Shown piece after piece: positions 34,133 to 44,220 of a stretch of 64,000 nt of DNA (positions are counted from its first letter, which is position 1; each line of letters begins with the position of its first letter). Origin of the DNA: Sulfuricurvum sp. IAE1 (GTDB lineage Bacteria; Campylobacterota; Campylobacteria; Campylobacterales; Sulfurimonadaceae); contig NZ_SLTI01000042.1 of NCBI RefSeq assembly GCF_004347735.1, positions 124,001 through 188,000 of the forward strand, in the 5' to 3' direction. A program made the position numbers and the translations under genes. A model generated the notes under the pieces. The model did no database searches, was not told the DNA's origin, and saw only the letters and a list, made by a program, of their open reading frames with translations.

Positions 34133-35350
34133 TTAAAAGCGCGTCACTTCTCCGCGGCAGACGGCCAAGATGACTTTTCCCTGCAGCGTTTCGTTTTTAT
34201 AGAGGCTGTGGTGGTGAAGCACGGAGGTCGTCCCTTCCGGATCGAATACAACCACATCCCCTTTTGCGCCGACCGCGATTTCTCCGCTTTCGATTCCGAC
34301 ATGGCTTCCCGGAACGCGCGACGCGATCTCGGCGAAACGGGCTACTGAGATTGTCCCCGGACGGATCAGATAGGTATAGCACAGGGGAAGGTACTCTTCG
34401 ATCGCAGTCGTTCCGAACTGGGCATCGTAAAACGTGATGTCTTTATGAACGTCCGAATTGGGCTGATGAAGGGCACTGAGCGAAGCGATCGTACCGTTTC
34501 GGAGCGCTTCGAGCAGGATGAGACGTTTGGTTTCACTGACCAGCGGCGGATTGATTTTGGCATCCGTATCGAACCCCAGGCATGCCGAATCGTTTTTGAG
34601 CAGGTGATGGAGAGATACCTCGCACGATACGTCGATCCCCTCAGTCCGGGCCTGGGCGATCATTTCCACCGTTCGGGGTTCCGTGACGCTTTTAAAGACG
34701 ATCCGTATGCCAAAATGGCGCGCGATCTCGATCATCGATGCGACGTGCACCACTTCGGAAAGGGGAGAAATCCCCGGAAGACCCAGCTGGGATGCGATTT
34801 CGCCGTCGCTCATTACACCGCTTTCAAACAGGCTTTTATCGGTCGCTTTGTAAAACAGGGTCTTATCGGCCATTTTCAGATACTGGGCAATCCGGCTGAT
34901 GCGGTTGTAATCGTCGATCGTGACGGTATGGACGGCAAGGGAGCCTTTTTTGAGCATGATCGCTATATTGCTGAGATTGCCCTCCTCGTTGAGGGCGCTG
35001 AGCGTCGATTCGATCGTGGCTCCGTGAGCAAGATGACGGTGCTGCTGGACGAATTCGAGTGTAATTTCGTCGTCGATGCGGGGAGAACAGTCGCTGGCCA
35101 ATACTGCCGTCGTAACCCCGCCGCGAAGGGCACGTCGGGAAAGTTTTTCGAGATTCGTGCGGTTGAGCTGGCCATCTTTAAGCCGAACATCGGTATCGAC
35201 CAGCCCGGGGAACAGGTAGCACCCCTTTGCGTCAATTCTCTCCGTCCCCTCCAGCTCTTCGCCGATTTCGGTGATAATTCCCTCTTCGATCCGCACATCC
35301 GCTCTGCGTTCCCCGTTAATATCACAAATAACCGCACCCGAAATGATCAT
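34133..35350 (-). CDS. Dihydroorotase-like protein lacking metal ligands (pseudo-dihydroorotase)
   Basis: A 405-residue amidohydrolase of the type I dihydroorotase family by layout: GCYLFPGLVDTDVRLKDG, VSCEVSLHHLL, DTDAKINPPLVSETKR and a C-terminal VGAKGDVVVFDPEG match PyrC. Key catalytic parts are missing: the usual HxH of PGLIDxHVH is DTDVR, the histidine strand reads IRIVFKSVTEP, and the TDHAPH loop reads SALHQPN. Such proteins (PyrC' of Pseudomonas) are known as non-catalytic partners that stabilise aspartate carbamoyltransferase. A true pyrC should be elsewhere in the genome. pyrB is not in the window. Confidence 0.88.
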   Translation of the reverse strand: MIISGAVICDINGERRADVRIEEGIITEIGEELEGTERIDAKGCYLFPGLVDTDVRLKDGQLNRTNLEKLSRRALRGGVTTAVLASDCSPRIDDEITLEFVQQHRHLAHGATIESTLSALNEEGNLSNIAIMLKKGSLAVHTVTIDDYNRISRIAQYLKMADKTLFYKATDKSLFESGVMSDGEIASQLGLPGISPLSEVVHVASMIEIARHFGIRIVFKSVTEPRTVEMIAQARTEGIDVSCEVSLHHLLKNDSACLGFDTDAKINPPLVSETKRLILLEALRNGTIASLSALHQPNSDVHKDITFYDAQFGTTAIEEYLPLCYTYLIRPGTISVARFAEIASRVPGSHVGIESGEIAVGAKGDVVVFDPEGTTSVLHHHSLYKNETLQGKVILAVCRGEVTRF

Positions 35351-35366
35351 AGTTGCTCCCGTTCGC

Positions 35367-35372
35367 TATAAT
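35367..35372 (+). promoter_or_regulatory. -10 box of the cytochrome c / lpxB operon
   Basis: TATAAT, 42 bases before the cytochrome start, in the region divergent from the dihydroorotase-like gene. Confidence 0.45.
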
Positions 35373-35414
35373 TGCGTTATTGTAGACTATGAATGGTTAA
35401 AGGCACCTCTAAAA

Positions 35415-35771
35415 ATGGCGAAGTTATTGTTATTTTTCTTTCCGATGATCGTTTTTGCGGCGGGTGATCTCTACACACAGGGAAAAAAGCTCTATTTTTC
35501 GAAAGGGTGCAACGGCTGCCACGGTATTTCGGCGGCCGGTTCCGCCCAGTATCCCGCACTGGCGTATCGGCGCAAGGCGTTTCTGTCCCACAAGCTCAAA
35601 GAGTACCGCGCCAAAAAAGGCTCCACCCAGCTCTCGCAAATGATGATCCCCTTCGCCATGGGACTTAGCGACCGGGAAATCGATGCCCTCACCACCTTTT
35701 TGGGAGAATACCGCGAAGGCAAAAGCACCTATTCGCCCGATATGAGCAACCGGGGAGACGGAGGATCATGA
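35415..35771 (+). CDS. Small periplasmic cytochrome c
   Basis: A 118-residue class I cytochrome: signal peptide (LLLFFFPMIVFAAG), heme motif CNGCH near residue 37 in YFSKGCNGCHGISAAGS, and the distal methionine probably within QLSQMMIPFAMGLSDREIDAL, the usual MxP-type segment. The start was placed at MAKLLLFF because upstream in-frame sequence has no signal and includes the promoter. It overlaps lpxB by four bases, an odd pairing of electron transfer with lipid A synthesis that is probably only transcriptional. Confidence 0.9.
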   Translation: MAKLLLFFFPMIVFAAGDLYTQGKKLYFSKGCNGCHGISAAGSAQYPALAYRRKAFLSHKLKEYRAKKGSTQLSQMMIPFAMGLSDREIDALTTFLGEYREGKSTYSPDMSNRGDGGS

Positions 35772-36814
35772 AACTTCTCATCAGCGCACTGGAGCACTCC
35801 GCAAACATCCATTTACGCTATCTCGTCAGAGAACTCGGTGACGAAGTCGAATTGTGCGGTATTTTCGATTCGTCGCTGGGGGAGAGCATCGTCGATCTGC
35901 GTTCGACTTCCATCATGGGGTTCGTCGACGCGCTTAAAAAACTCCCGTTTTTTTTCCGCCTCAGAGACCGGATGCTCGAACTTGCCGCTACAGCCGACAA
36001 AGTACTACTGATCGATTCCTCGGGATTCAATCTCCCCCTGGCCAAAGCGATCCGAAAACGCTATCCCGAAAAAGAGATTATCTACTACATCCTCCCCCAG
36101 GCATGGGCGTGGAAGAAAAAACGGATCCCGGTGCTGGAGCGGACGATAACAAAGCTCTGCTCGATTCTCCCCTTCGAACCCTCGTATTATTCGAAAGAAG
36201 CGCCCATCGAATACGTCGGCCATCCGCTGCTGGATGAAATCGACATCCGCAAGCGTGATCTATCCCCCAGCGGAAAAATCACCTTCATGCCCGGAAGCCG
36301 TCCGGGCGAGATCAAACGGCTGATGCCCGTTTTCCGTGAGCTTCGGCCGATGCTCGAATGCAACGCGCTGCTGGTCATCCCCCCCCATTTTACCCAAACG
36401 CAGGTAGTGGAACTCTACGGCGACATAACGGGGTTCGAGATCGTCCACGAGGCGCATGCGAGCCTCGCCGAATCCGACTTCGCTTTTATCTGCAGCGGTA
36501 CCGCGACTCTCGAAGCCGCGCTGATCGGAACGCCGTTCGTTTTGGTTTACATCGCCAAAGCGCTCGACTACGCGATTGCCAGACGCCTCGTCAAACTCGA
36601 TTACGTCGGGCTTGGGAATATCCTTTTTTCACACGCCTTCGGCCGCCCTTTGCATCCCGAACTGCTGCAAAACGAAGTGTATGCCCAAAATCTGTATAAT
36701 GCCTATCGTCAAACGGATACGGCCGCTTTTTTCAGCGATGCCGAACGTCTGCGCGGCCTTCTGGGACACGGAAGCGCCAAGCGCGTCAGCGAAATTATCA
36801 AGGATTTGAAATGA
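35768..36814 (+). CDS. lpxB: Lipid-A-disaccharide synthase
   Basis: Glycosyltransferase that joins UDP-diacylglucosamine and lipid X to form the lipid A disaccharide. The 348-residue length and the N-terminus LLISALEHSANIHL (in place of the enterobacterial AGExSGD) are the Campylobacterota form. Other family blocks: YYILPQAWAWKKKRIP, EYVGHPLLDEI, TFMPGSRPGEIKRLMP, and FICSGTATLEAALIGTPFVLVY with the UDP-sugar-binding SGTATLE. Overlaps both neighbours by four bases. Confidence 0.95.
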   Translation: MKLLISALEHSANIHLRYLVRELGDEVELCGIFDSSLGESIVDLRSTSIMGFVDALKKLPFFFRLRDRMLELAATADKVLLIDSSGFNLPLAKAIRKRYPEKEIIYYILPQAWAWKKKRIPVLERTITKLCSILPFEPSYYSKEAPIEYVGHPLLDEIDIRKRDLSPSGKITFMPGSRPGEIKRLMPVFRELRPMLECNALLVIPPHFTQTQVVELYGDITGFEIVHEAHASLAESDFAFICSGTATLEAALIGTPFVLVYIAKALDYAIARRLVKLDYVGLGNILFSHAFGRPLHPELLQNEVYAQNLYNAYRQTDTAAFFSDAERLRGLLGHGSAKRVSEIIKDLK

Positions 36815-37341
36815 TCAGACTTTTTTCATGGATGAAAACATCCCTCAAACGCTTTAAAGACGAAAAAATCGTCCCTTATATTTTTACGCTCAGCGACGAT
36901 CCGATGCTGTTTCGGGATATGCTCAACACCAACAAGATGTACCAGGACGGGCTGAAGCTCGAAGGGAAAATTCCGGGCTTCCGCCTGAGCATCGGACGTA
37001 GCTATGTCGTTTTCATCGCACTGTGGCATCTGATTCTTTTCCCGGCATCGGCGATTTTTCACTCGGTGCTGGCGAAAATCGACTGCCACCTCCTCATTCT
37101 GATGGCGGTGCTGTTCACGGGGATGTTTTTCGCGACTTATGCGATGTTCAAAGAGTACATGATCGATACGGTGGCGCTGCGGATTATCAAAAAAGCGTGG
37201 GAGAACCATTTTCCCCATTTCGATTACGATCTTCACGCCAAAGAGGTGGCGAAAATCTATTCCGAAGCACTCGACAAAGAGATACCGCACAAAAATCTGC
37301 AGCTCTACATTCTCGACCGCCTCGTCGAGGGAAAACGGTAA
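36811..37341 (+). CDS. Membrane protein of unknown function
   Basis: A 176-residue protein with two central transmembrane helices (VVFIALWHLILFPASAIF and LILMAVLFTGMFFATYAMF) between soluble ends. The C-terminal part (AKEVAKIYSEALDKEIPHKNLQLYILDRL) is helical. Translationally coupled to lpxB by a four-base overlap, so a link to envelope assembly is possible but unproven. It converges with the thioredoxin-like gene. Confidence 0.7.
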   Translation: MIRLFSWMKTSLKRFKDEKIVPYIFTLSDDPMLFRDMLNTNKMYQDGLKLEGKIPGFRLSIGRSYVVFIALWHLILFPASAIFHSVLAKIDCHLLILMAVLFTGMFFATYAMFKEYMIDTVALRIIKKAWENHFPHFDYDLHAKEVAKIYSEALDKEIPHKNLQLYILDRLVEGKR

Positions 37342-37344
37342 AAA

Positions 37345-37728
37345 TTATTTTTTATACTTGTTCAGAATCCCCATAAAGGTGGGGATATTCGCGGCACCGT
37401 CGTGGCGCCCGATTTTTTTCCCCGCAGCGTTCAGAAAATGGAACGTCGGGGTACCGATATACGAAAGCCCTTCGGGGACGAAATCGTTATGGATGTCGAT
37501 GTGGACGGGGACATAATATTTGTGTATCTCCGTACTGATCGCCTTCTCCTCGAACACGACATCGTTCATGTATTCGCACGCCGGGCAATTTTCCCGTGAG
37601 AGCATCACCATCACGTTTTTCTTCTCTTTTTTGGCCTGTGCGAGCGCCGCATCGTACGACGGCGCCCATTTGAGTTCGGCAAATGCGCACGAGGCGACAA
37701 GCGACAAAGCGAGGATGATTTTTTTCAT
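37345..37728 (-). CDS. Periplasmic thioredoxin-like protein
   Basis: A 127-residue thioredoxin-fold protein with signal peptide (IILALSLVASCAFA). The active site is ENCPACEYMNDVVF (CPAC), followed by the cis-proline segment YIGTPTFHFLNAAGKKIGRHDG. It is of the SoxW / thioredoxin-fold DUF255-like group. Its start overlaps the stop of dsbD, so it is probably reduced by DsbD and may keep cytochrome or sulfur-oxidation cysteines reduced. Confidence 0.9.
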   Translation of the reverse strand: MKKIILALSLVASCAFAELKWAPSYDAALAQAKKEKKNVMVMLSRENCPACEYMNDVVFEEKAISTEIHKYYVPVHIDIHNDFVPEGLSYIGTPTFHFLNAAGKKIGRHDGAANIPTFMGILNKYKK

Positions 37729-39533
37729 CAGAGTTTCCCTAAATGATCTAAAAATTCTCCGGGTTCTTTAAACCCGACGATATCGGCACTTTTCATCCGC
37801 GTACCGTTCTGATCGAAGAACAAAATGGCCGGGGGGCCGAAAATGCCGTATTTCGCACTGATCGCTTTGGCCGCCTCATCGTTGGCAGTAAGATCGACTT
37901 TGACCAGTACGAACCGGTCCATCGCGGTTTTGACCGCTTCGTCACTGAAGGTTTTTTCCTCCAGTTCCTTGCACGCGGTACACCAGTCGGCATAAAAATC
38001 GACCAGTACCGGTTTCCCTTTGTTTTCGGCCAGAATCGCTTCGAGTTCTTCGATCGAAGTGATTTTTTCAAACGTTTTATGCGATGAAGCTTCGACGTTT
38101 ACGGCCCCTTTTGCGGGGAGGAACGGATCGAGAGGATGGAGCGGGTCTTTGGCTCCGCTCATGCCGCCCAGGAGCAGCGACATTCCGTAGAGGAACAGGA
38201 TTATTCCCAGCGCTTTTTTGTTCGCACGGTGGCAACGGATGCAACGTCCGCGGATCGGCTCGAGGGCTCCGATATTGACCGCTACGAATACCGCCAGGGC
38301 TCCCCACAGCATCATCGAAATGTTTTCATCAAGGATACGGCTGATCATCCAGATAGAGACGCCGATGAGCATGACCCCGAAAATCGATTTGACCGTATCC
38401 ATCCACGGTCCCGGTTTGGGCATGAATTTACCCGCACTGGTTCCTACCGCGATCAGAGGAATCCCCATTCCGATGCTAAGTGCGAACAAAGCGACCCCGC
38501 CGAGCAGCGCGTCCCCGGTCTGTCCGATGTAGATAAGCGCTCCGGCAAGCGGAGCGGCGACGCAGGGACCGACGATCAGAGCCGAGAGGAACCCCATGAC
38601 GGCAACGCCGACAATACCGCTGCGGCGGCCGCTGATCTGCGTAATGCGCGACTGGATCGCGTTGGGGATCTGGAGTTCGAAAAGATCGAACATCGACATC
38701 GCCAGAATGACGAAAATCAGGGCAAAAAGGGTGATGATCCACGGCGTCTGGAAAGCCGCCTGGAGATTCGCGCCGAACAACCCGGCCAGCACCCCGGCAA
38801 TCGTATACGCCACCGCCATCGCCAATACGTAGACGACGGAGAGCCAAAACGCCCGCTTGGTCCCAAGACCTTCCCCCTGTGCGACGATCACCGAAGAGAT
38901 GATGGGCACCATCGGGAAGACGCACGGCGTCAGCGCGAGCAGAAGACCGAATCCGAAAAAGCTCAGAAGGATGAACCAGAGGCTACCCCCCTCGATCACC
39001 TGTGCGATCCGATCGGTTTCGGATTTTTCCTGGGCAGCGGGTTTGGGCGCCGGAGCCAGGTCAATCTCGCCGGAGGTGACCGCAGGGGCTTTGAGGATTG
39101 AGGAACCGTCTGCGGAAAGAAGCTTGTCCGCATCGACTTTGACGCTGAGAACAACTTCCTGGGGTTCGTAACACAGCCCCGCGGCCGAACATCCCTGATA
39201 GGCAAGTTTGACTTTAAGCTCTTTTACCCCTTCGGCATCGCCGTCGCGAGCCAGTGCGATCCGGATCGCGGGAGAGTTTTCGAAAACTTTCTCCCCTTCA
39301 TGGTCGACCGGATCGGCCATCGTGACCGATTTAAAACCGATGCCGTCTTTGGGATCGGCATCTTCGACCTTCACTTTGTCGGCATACAGATAGATCTGGT
39401 CACCCAACTCGATCTCAATCGCCGCGGTCTGATCGTCGGCCATTGAGATTTTGGGTTTAAATGCCTCTTCGGGCTGTAAAAACCCTACCCCGTACAGGGC
39501 AAAAGGAAGAAGGAACAACCATAGGAAACGCAT
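37728..39533 (-). CDS. dsbD: Thiol:disulfide interchange protein DsbD
   Basis: Carries reducing power from cytoplasmic thioredoxin to periplasmic partners. Three domains are present over 601 residues: signal peptide and N-terminal immunoglobulin-like domain with the redox pair QGCSAAGLCYEP; membrane domain with eight helices and the redox cysteines LTPCVFPMVP and VGPCVAAPLAG; C-terminal thioredoxin domain with DFYADWCTACKELEEKTF (CTAC). All three cysteine pairs are intact. The membrane-domain loop near GRCIRCHRANKK carries an extra cysteine pair. Confidence 0.96.
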   Translation of the reverse strand: MRFLWLFLLPFALYGVGFLQPEEAFKPKISMADDQTAAIEIELGDQIYLYADKVKVEDADPKDGIGFKSVTMADPVDHEGEKVFENSPAIRIALARDGDAEGVKELKVKLAYQGCSAAGLCYEPQEVVLSVKVDADKLLSADGSSILKAPAVTSGEIDLAPAPKPAAQEKSETDRIAQVIEGGSLWFILLSFFGFGLLLALTPCVFPMVPIISSVIVAQGEGLGTKRAFWLSVVYVLAMAVAYTIAGVLAGLFGANLQAAFQTPWIITLFALIFVILAMSMFDLFELQIPNAIQSRITQISGRRSGIVGVAVMGFLSALIVGPCVAAPLAGALIYIGQTGDALLGGVALFALSIGMGIPLIAVGTSAGKFMPKPGPWMDTVKSIFGVMLIGVSIWMISRILDENISMMLWGALAVFVAVNIGALEPIRGRCIRCHRANKKALGIILFLYGMSLLLGGMSGAKDPLHPLDPFLPAKGAVNVEASSHKTFEKITSIEELEAILAENKGKPVLVDFYADWCTACKELEEKTFSDEAVKTAMDRFVLVKVDLTANDEAAKAISAKYGIFGPPAILFFDQNGTRMKSADIVGFKEPGEFLDHLGKL

Positions 39534-39676
39534 AGCAAAACCTTATTCTGAATATCTTCCAAATTGTACCGCATAAAGCTGTAGCAAAGCCTTGAGAGCA
39601 ACATTGTTAATATTTTTCAGCTTTCTCATAGCATCGGGTGTTACACTAGCGCAACTTTAATAACCGGGAAATGAAT

Positions 39677-41593
39677 ATGTCCAACCGTCTGGCCCACGAA
39701 GACTCCCCCTATCTGCAGCAACACAAAGACAACCCGTTTGACTGGTATCCGTGGTGCGACGAAGCGTTTGAACGCGCGCGCAGCGAAAACAAGCCGATTT
39801 TCATCAGTATCGGTTACAGCAGCTGCCACTGGTGTCACGTCATGGAGCGCGAAGTATTCGAAAACGACGCGATAGCCGAATTTGTCAACCGCCACTTCAT
39901 CTGCATCAAGGTCGACCGTGAAGAGCGCCCCGACATCGACAAACACTACCAGGAGCTGCATATGCTCCTCAACCGCCGCAGCGGCGGATGGCCGCTTTCG
40001 GTTTTCTGCACCCCTCAGAACAAACCGTTCTACGCCGCGACCTATATCCCCCCGCACAATCGGGACCGGATGATGGGGTTTAGCGAGCTTTCCGAAATCA
40101 TCGCGGCCAAAGTGGCCGAAAACGACGAAAAACTGTTTTCGAACGCCGACGAAATCGCTTCGTTCATGCGTCCGGACACGACGCCCGTCCAAGCCACGAC
40201 CCTCACCGAAAAAATCGCCGAACTTTACGTCAAACAGACCCGTCACAATTTCGACGAGACCAACGGCGGATTTTCCGCCGCACCGAAATTCCCCCATGTT
40301 TCAACCCTGCGAACGCTGATGCGTCTTGAACGCCTCACCCCCGATCCCCACATCAGGCATATGGTACAACATTCACTCGAACAAATGGCGCTGGGAGGAA
40401 TGTACGACCTTGTCGACGGCGGATTCTGCCGCTACAGTACCGACGCGTCGTGGCTCGTCCCCCATTTCGAAAAAATGACCTACGACAACGCTTTGTTGTG
40501 CAGCCTCTACAGCGAAGCCGCAGAGGTTTACGACGAACCCCGTTTTGCGAACGTCGCCCGCGAAATCGCCGATTTCATGATGAACTTCATGTCCGAACAA
40601 GATCTTTTCTACAGCGCCAGCGATGCCGACAGCGACGGAGAAGAGGGAAAATACTTCGTTTATTCCTACGACGAGATCTTCTCCGCGCTTGAAGCGTGCG
40701 GCGTTGTCGATCCAGACCGGGCCGCACGGGAGATCGGCGCGCTCCCCGAGGGAAATTTCGAGGGGAACTGCATCGTCCGCCTGGGTTTCGCCGATCGTCC
40801 CGAATGGTTTGACAAGGTGCGCGATCGCCTCGCTCTTTTGCGGAAGGGACGAAACTATCCGTTTGTCGACCGCAAAGTGATCACGGCATGGAACGCGATG
40901 ATGATCAATGCCCTCTTCGTCCTCGGAAAAAAAGACGAGCGTTACCTCTTGCAGGCGAAACGAAGCCTCGCCATGCTTCTCTCATCCATGTGCGAAGGGG
41001 ATATCCTCAAACACTCCGCACTTATCGGGAAAAGGGCCAAAATCGACGGTTTCCTCGAAGACTACGCCTACCTTTGCGCCGCGTTGCTCGAAGGGTACCG
41101 CACAACCTTACACGAACCCTACCTCATCGATGCCCAACGCTATGCCAACAAAGCACTGGAACTTTTTTACCGGGAAGGTAAATGGTATTTCAGCCGCGGC
41201 GCGTTCACGACCGAAGCGGAACTCGACGACGGTACCTATCCGAGTTCCATGGCGGTGATGGTCGAGGCACTGATGGACCTGGGGACGCTGATCGATCCGA
41301 AATACCGTCATTTCGCGTTCAAAAGCCTCGAATTCGCCTCCCTCAAACTGATGAAAACGCCGATCTATTTTCCGGCGCTTACCCTTCAGGCCGTACGCTG
41401 GCTCCATCCTGAGCGGCTGATCAAAGCCCCTTCGCAAAAACTCGCCGCCATCGAACAATCTCCGGCATATCCGTTCGTACTGTACCGAAACGATGAAACG
41501 CTCGAAGCCTATCTCGTATGCGGGGAAAACGCGTGCTATGCGACGACCGACGATGCCGCTTCCCTTGACGGGATCATCCGCTCGACGTTATAA
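39677..41593 (+). CDS. DUF255 thioredoxin-domain protein (YyaL/SPATA20 family)
   Basis: A 638-residue protein. The N-terminal DUF255 thioredoxin-like domain is unmistakable ([38 protein letters not shown] with [15 protein letters not shown]), followed by a long (alpha/alpha)6 barrel related to N-acylglucosamine epimerases ([41 protein letters not shown]). The biochemical role is not established. Start chosen at the second ATG, nine bases after GGGA; the ATG six bases earlier is equally possible. Divergent from dsbD. Confidence 0.93.
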   Translation: MSNRLAHEDSPYLQQHKDNPFDWYPWCDEAFERARSENKPIFISIGYSSCHWCHVMEREVFENDAIAEFVNRHFICIKVDREERPDIDKHYQELHMLLNRRSGGWPLSVFCTPQNKPFYAATYIPPHNRDRMMGFSELSEIIAAKVAENDEKLFSNADEIASFMRPDTTPVQATTLTEKIAELYVKQTRHNFDETNGGFSAAPKFPHVSTLRTLMRLERLTPDPHIRHMVQHSLEQMALGGMYDLVDGGFCRYSTDASWLVPHFEKMTYDNALLCSLYSEAAEVYDEPRFANVAREIADFMMNFMSEQDLFYSASDADSDGEEGKYFVYSYDEIFSALEACGVVDPDRAAREIGALPEGNFEGNCIVRLGFADRPEWFDKVRDRLALLRKGRNYPFVDRKVITAWNAMMINALFVLGKKDERYLLQAKRSLAMLLSSMCEGDILKHSALIGKRAKIDGFLEDYAYLCAALLEGYRTTLHEPYLIDAQRYANKALELFYREGKWYFSRGAFTTEAELDDGTYPSSMAVMVEALMDLGTLIDPKYRHFAFKSLEFASLKLMKTPIYFPALTLQAVRWLHPERLIKAPSQKLAAIEQSPAYPFVLYRNDETLEAYLVCGENACYATTDDAASLDGIIRSTL

Positions 41594-41615
41594 TAGCCAA
41601 AACACAGGAGCAAGG

Positions 41616-42545
41616 ATGGGAGCAAAACACTCTATGGCCACCGCAGAGATTGCCGCTGCCGATAAAATCGAGGACATCGTCCACGAAGACCGCCGCAAAT
41701 CGCTAAATCCGAAGCCGGTCAAAGAAAAACGGCGCAAAGGGGACAAAGAGGAAAGGCTTCCCGTCTGGGTTAAAAAATCGGTCCTCGAATACGAACAGGA
41801 ACTCAAAAAGCTTCAGATCGAGCTTCTCAAACTCCAAAACCATGTCAAGGAAAAAGGTCTCAAACTCCTCGTCATCTTCGAAGGTCGCGACGCAGCCGGA
41901 AAAGGGGGAACGATCAAACGGATCACCGAGCATCTCAATCCCCGCGGAGCACGGATCGTAGCCCTTGAGAAACCTTCAGACGTCGAAAAAACCCAATGGT
42001 ATTTTCAGCGTTACGTCGCGCATCTCCCCAGTGCGGGAGAGATGGTATTTTTCGACCGCAGCTGGTACAACCGCGCAGGGGTCGAACCGGTCATGGGGTT
42101 TTGCAGCAAAGCCGAGCACAAAGAGTTTCTCGATCACGTCGCCGAATTCGAGCGGATGCTCGTCAACTCGGGGATCATCCTCTTCAAATTCTATTTCTCG
42201 GTTTCGAAAGAAGAGCAGGCCCGCCGGTTTAAAGAACGAAAAACCGATCCGCTCAAGCAGTTCAAACTTTCCCCCGTTGATGCCGCTTCGCAGGAGTTGT
42301 GGGACAAATACACCGAGGCCAAATACCAGATGCTCAGAGCCTCCCACACCGGGATCGCCCCCTGGGTGATCGTCCGTTCGGACAACAAGAAAAAAGCGCG
42401 GTTGAACTGTATCAGACATATTCTCTCAAGCATCGAATACCCTACCAAAAATCCGCCCGATCTTAGCGTATCGAAAAAAATCGTCGTGTGGGGAGCCGAA
42501 GAGATCAACCGGCTCGAAACCGTACTCTCGAAAAAAGAAAAGTAA
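41616..42545 (+). CDS. ppk2: Polyphosphate kinase 2
   Basis: A 309-residue PPK2 enzyme that transfers phosphate between polyphosphate and nucleotides. Walker A is FEGRDAAGKGGTIKRI, the lid and Walker B region MVFFDRSWYNRAGVEPVMGF follow, then FKFYFSVSKEEQARRFKERKTDPLKQFKLSPVD (parts shown separately). The length and single domain indicate class I PPK2 (ADP or GDP phosphorylation). The ATG follows ACAGGAGCAAGG. The N-terminal 45 residues are charged and variable, as in the family. Confidence 0.95.
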   Translation: MGAKHSMATAEIAAADKIEDIVHEDRRKSLNPKPVKEKRRKGDKEERLPVWVKKSVLEYEQELKKLQIELLKLQNHVKEKGLKLLVIFEGRDAAGKGGTIKRITEHLNPRGARIVALEKPSDVEKTQWYFQRYVAHLPSAGEMVFFDRSWYNRAGVEPVMGFCSKAEHKEFLDHVAEFERMLVNSGIILFKFYFSVSKEEQARRFKERKTDPLKQFKLSPVDAASQELWDKYTEAKYQMLRASHTGIAPWVIVRSDNKKKARLNCIRHILSSIEYPTKNPPDLSVSKKIVVWGAEEINRLETVLSKKEK

Positions 42546-42580
42546 AAAGAGGTTCCTGCCCGCGGGAGGGGAAGGAAAGA

Positions 42581-44053
42581 TTAGTTCAAAAAGGAGAGAA
42601 TTTCGTTTTCGATATTCTCTTTGTCGATTACCGTCGCCTGGGTGACCGGTTTGGTGAATAACCCCTGGATCATGGCAGGGATAGGGGTGGAAGCGGTTTT
42701 GGAGATCGCTTCGAGGGCGTCGATATCCCGCGCTCCCGTCTCTCCGGTAAGGGCGTTGGCGATCGTCGGAGAGAACTTGGTCCACTCGGCGGTCGAATAC
42801 ACGATCGTTTTGATCGGTTTGGTGGCACAGCAGTCGTACGCTTTGAAACAGGTAGCCGTATGCGGGTCCATCAGGTATCCCCCGTCAAACGCCTCCTTGA
42901 TGTACCCCTTGCCTTCGGCACCGTTGCAGTAATCGGCGGCGAAAAGCGACTGGAGCTTCATCGTCTCGTCATCGTTCAGGGCATAGAAACGCTCGCTCTC
43001 AAGTCCCTTCATCAGTTCTTTGGTCCGCTCAGGTCCGAAAAGATCGAACAAAATCCGCTCGACGTTGCTCGAAATCAGGATGTCCATCGCCGGAGAAGTG
43101 GTCGGAACCACCTTCTCGCCGCGCAGATCGTAACGCCCGGTGTTGATGAGGCGGGTCAAGACGTTATTTTCGTTCGAAGCGATGATGATTTTCTCGACCG
43201 GAAGCCCCATTTTGTACGCGTAGTATCCCCCCAGCGCATTCCCGAAATTCCCGCTCGGAACGTTAAGGTAGACTTTTTCGCCCATGACGATGACGTTCTG
43301 GCGCACCAGTTCGAGGTAACTGTGGATATGATAGATAATCTGGAAAATGATCCGCCCGAAGTTGACCGAATTGGCAGCCGAGAGGGAGATGTTTTTGGCT
43401 TTGAGGGTCTCTTTGAACGTTTGCGAGCCCAATAGCCGTTTCAGTGCGCTCTGAGCATCGTCGAAATCCCCCTTGATCCCGATGACTTTGAGGTTAGGGG
43501 CATCTTCGGTCACCATTTGCAACCGTTGTACGTCCGACGTACCGCCGTCGGGATAAAGACACGCGACGCGGACGTTGGGGCGGTTTTTAAACGTCTCGAG
43601 CGCCGCGGGGCCCGTGTCACCGCTCGTGGCGGCAAGAATCAGGTACTCTTCGCCCCGTTTTTGCGCGATGGAGCTCAGAACGACGCCGAACGGTTGCAGC
43701 GCCATATCCTTGAATGCGCGGGTCGGGCCGTGATAGAGTTCGCTGACGTAGAGGTCGTCGCGTACCTTGACCACAGGAACGGGATTGGCGGGATCGTCGA
43801 ACTTGTCATAGAGGGCCAGTGCCTCATCGATGACCGAAGCGTCGATATCGATCGCCAGAGTCTGCAGCAGATCTTTCGCCAGCTCTTTATAGGACGATGT
43901 ACGATGTTTGTTCAAAAATGCTTCGCCCAGATCGGGGAGCTCTTTGGGTACGTACAATCCGCCGAACGAGGCGATAGGGCTCAAAATCGCTTCGGAGAAA
44001 GTGATTTCCAGGGGGTGGTTTCCGTCATTTCCGCGTGTTTCAATAAATTTCAT
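42581..44053 (-). CDS. thrC: Threonine synthase
   Basis: PLP enzyme that converts O-phosphohomoserine to threonine. PLP lysine is in YHGPTRAFKDMALQPFG; further family blocks are AATSGDTGPAALETF, YPDGGTSDVQRLQMVT and SGNFGNALGGYYAYKMGLP. The length (490 aa) and N-terminal ETRG(N/D)DG layout match the long bacterial/fungal form. It converges with ppk2 and has a good -10 upstream. Confidence 0.96.
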   Translation of the reverse strand: MKFIETRGNDGNHPLEITFSEAILSPIASFGGLYVPKELPDLGEAFLNKHRTSSYKELAKDLLQTLAIDIDASVIDEALALYDKFDDPANPVPVVKVRDDLYVSELYHGPTRAFKDMALQPFGVVLSSIAQKRGEEYLILAATSGDTGPAALETFKNRPNVRVACLYPDGGTSDVQRLQMVTEDAPNLKVIGIKGDFDDAQSALKRLLGSQTFKETLKAKNISLSAANSVNFGRIIFQIIYHIHSYLELVRQNVIVMGEKVYLNVPSGNFGNALGGYYAYKMGLPVEKIIIASNENNVLTRLINTGRYDLRGEKVVPTTSPAMDILISSNVERILFDLFGPERTKELMKGLESERFYALNDDETMKLQSLFAADYCNGAEGKGYIKEAFDGGYLMDPHTATCFKAYDCCATKPIKTIVYSTAEWTKFSPTIANALTGETGARDIDALEAISKTASTPIPAMIQGLFTKPVTQATVIDKENIENEILSFLN

Positions 44054-44079
44054 CGTGCCACTTTTAAAATTTTTCGGTG

Positions 44080-44085
44080 ATTATA
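44080..44085 (-). promoter_or_regulatory. -10 box of thrC
   Basis: TATAAT on the minus strand, 27 bases before the thrC start. Confidence 0.5.
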
Positions 44086-44220
44086 ACAAAGAGGCTCTCA
44101 CGGATGGCTTAGGGCGCAGCGTAATCGTTTCATTCTTCGACTGGATCGCAAAATGCATCGCAACAAGGGTTTACACAGTCTCCGTCCGCTAAAATATCAA
44201 AAAAATATCAAAGGAACGCG

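Noticed and set aside
42541-42580. Terminator between ppk2 and thrC
   Set aside because: The CCCGCGGG palindrome is too tight to form a proper stem-loop and its flanks pair poorly; there is no T tract.
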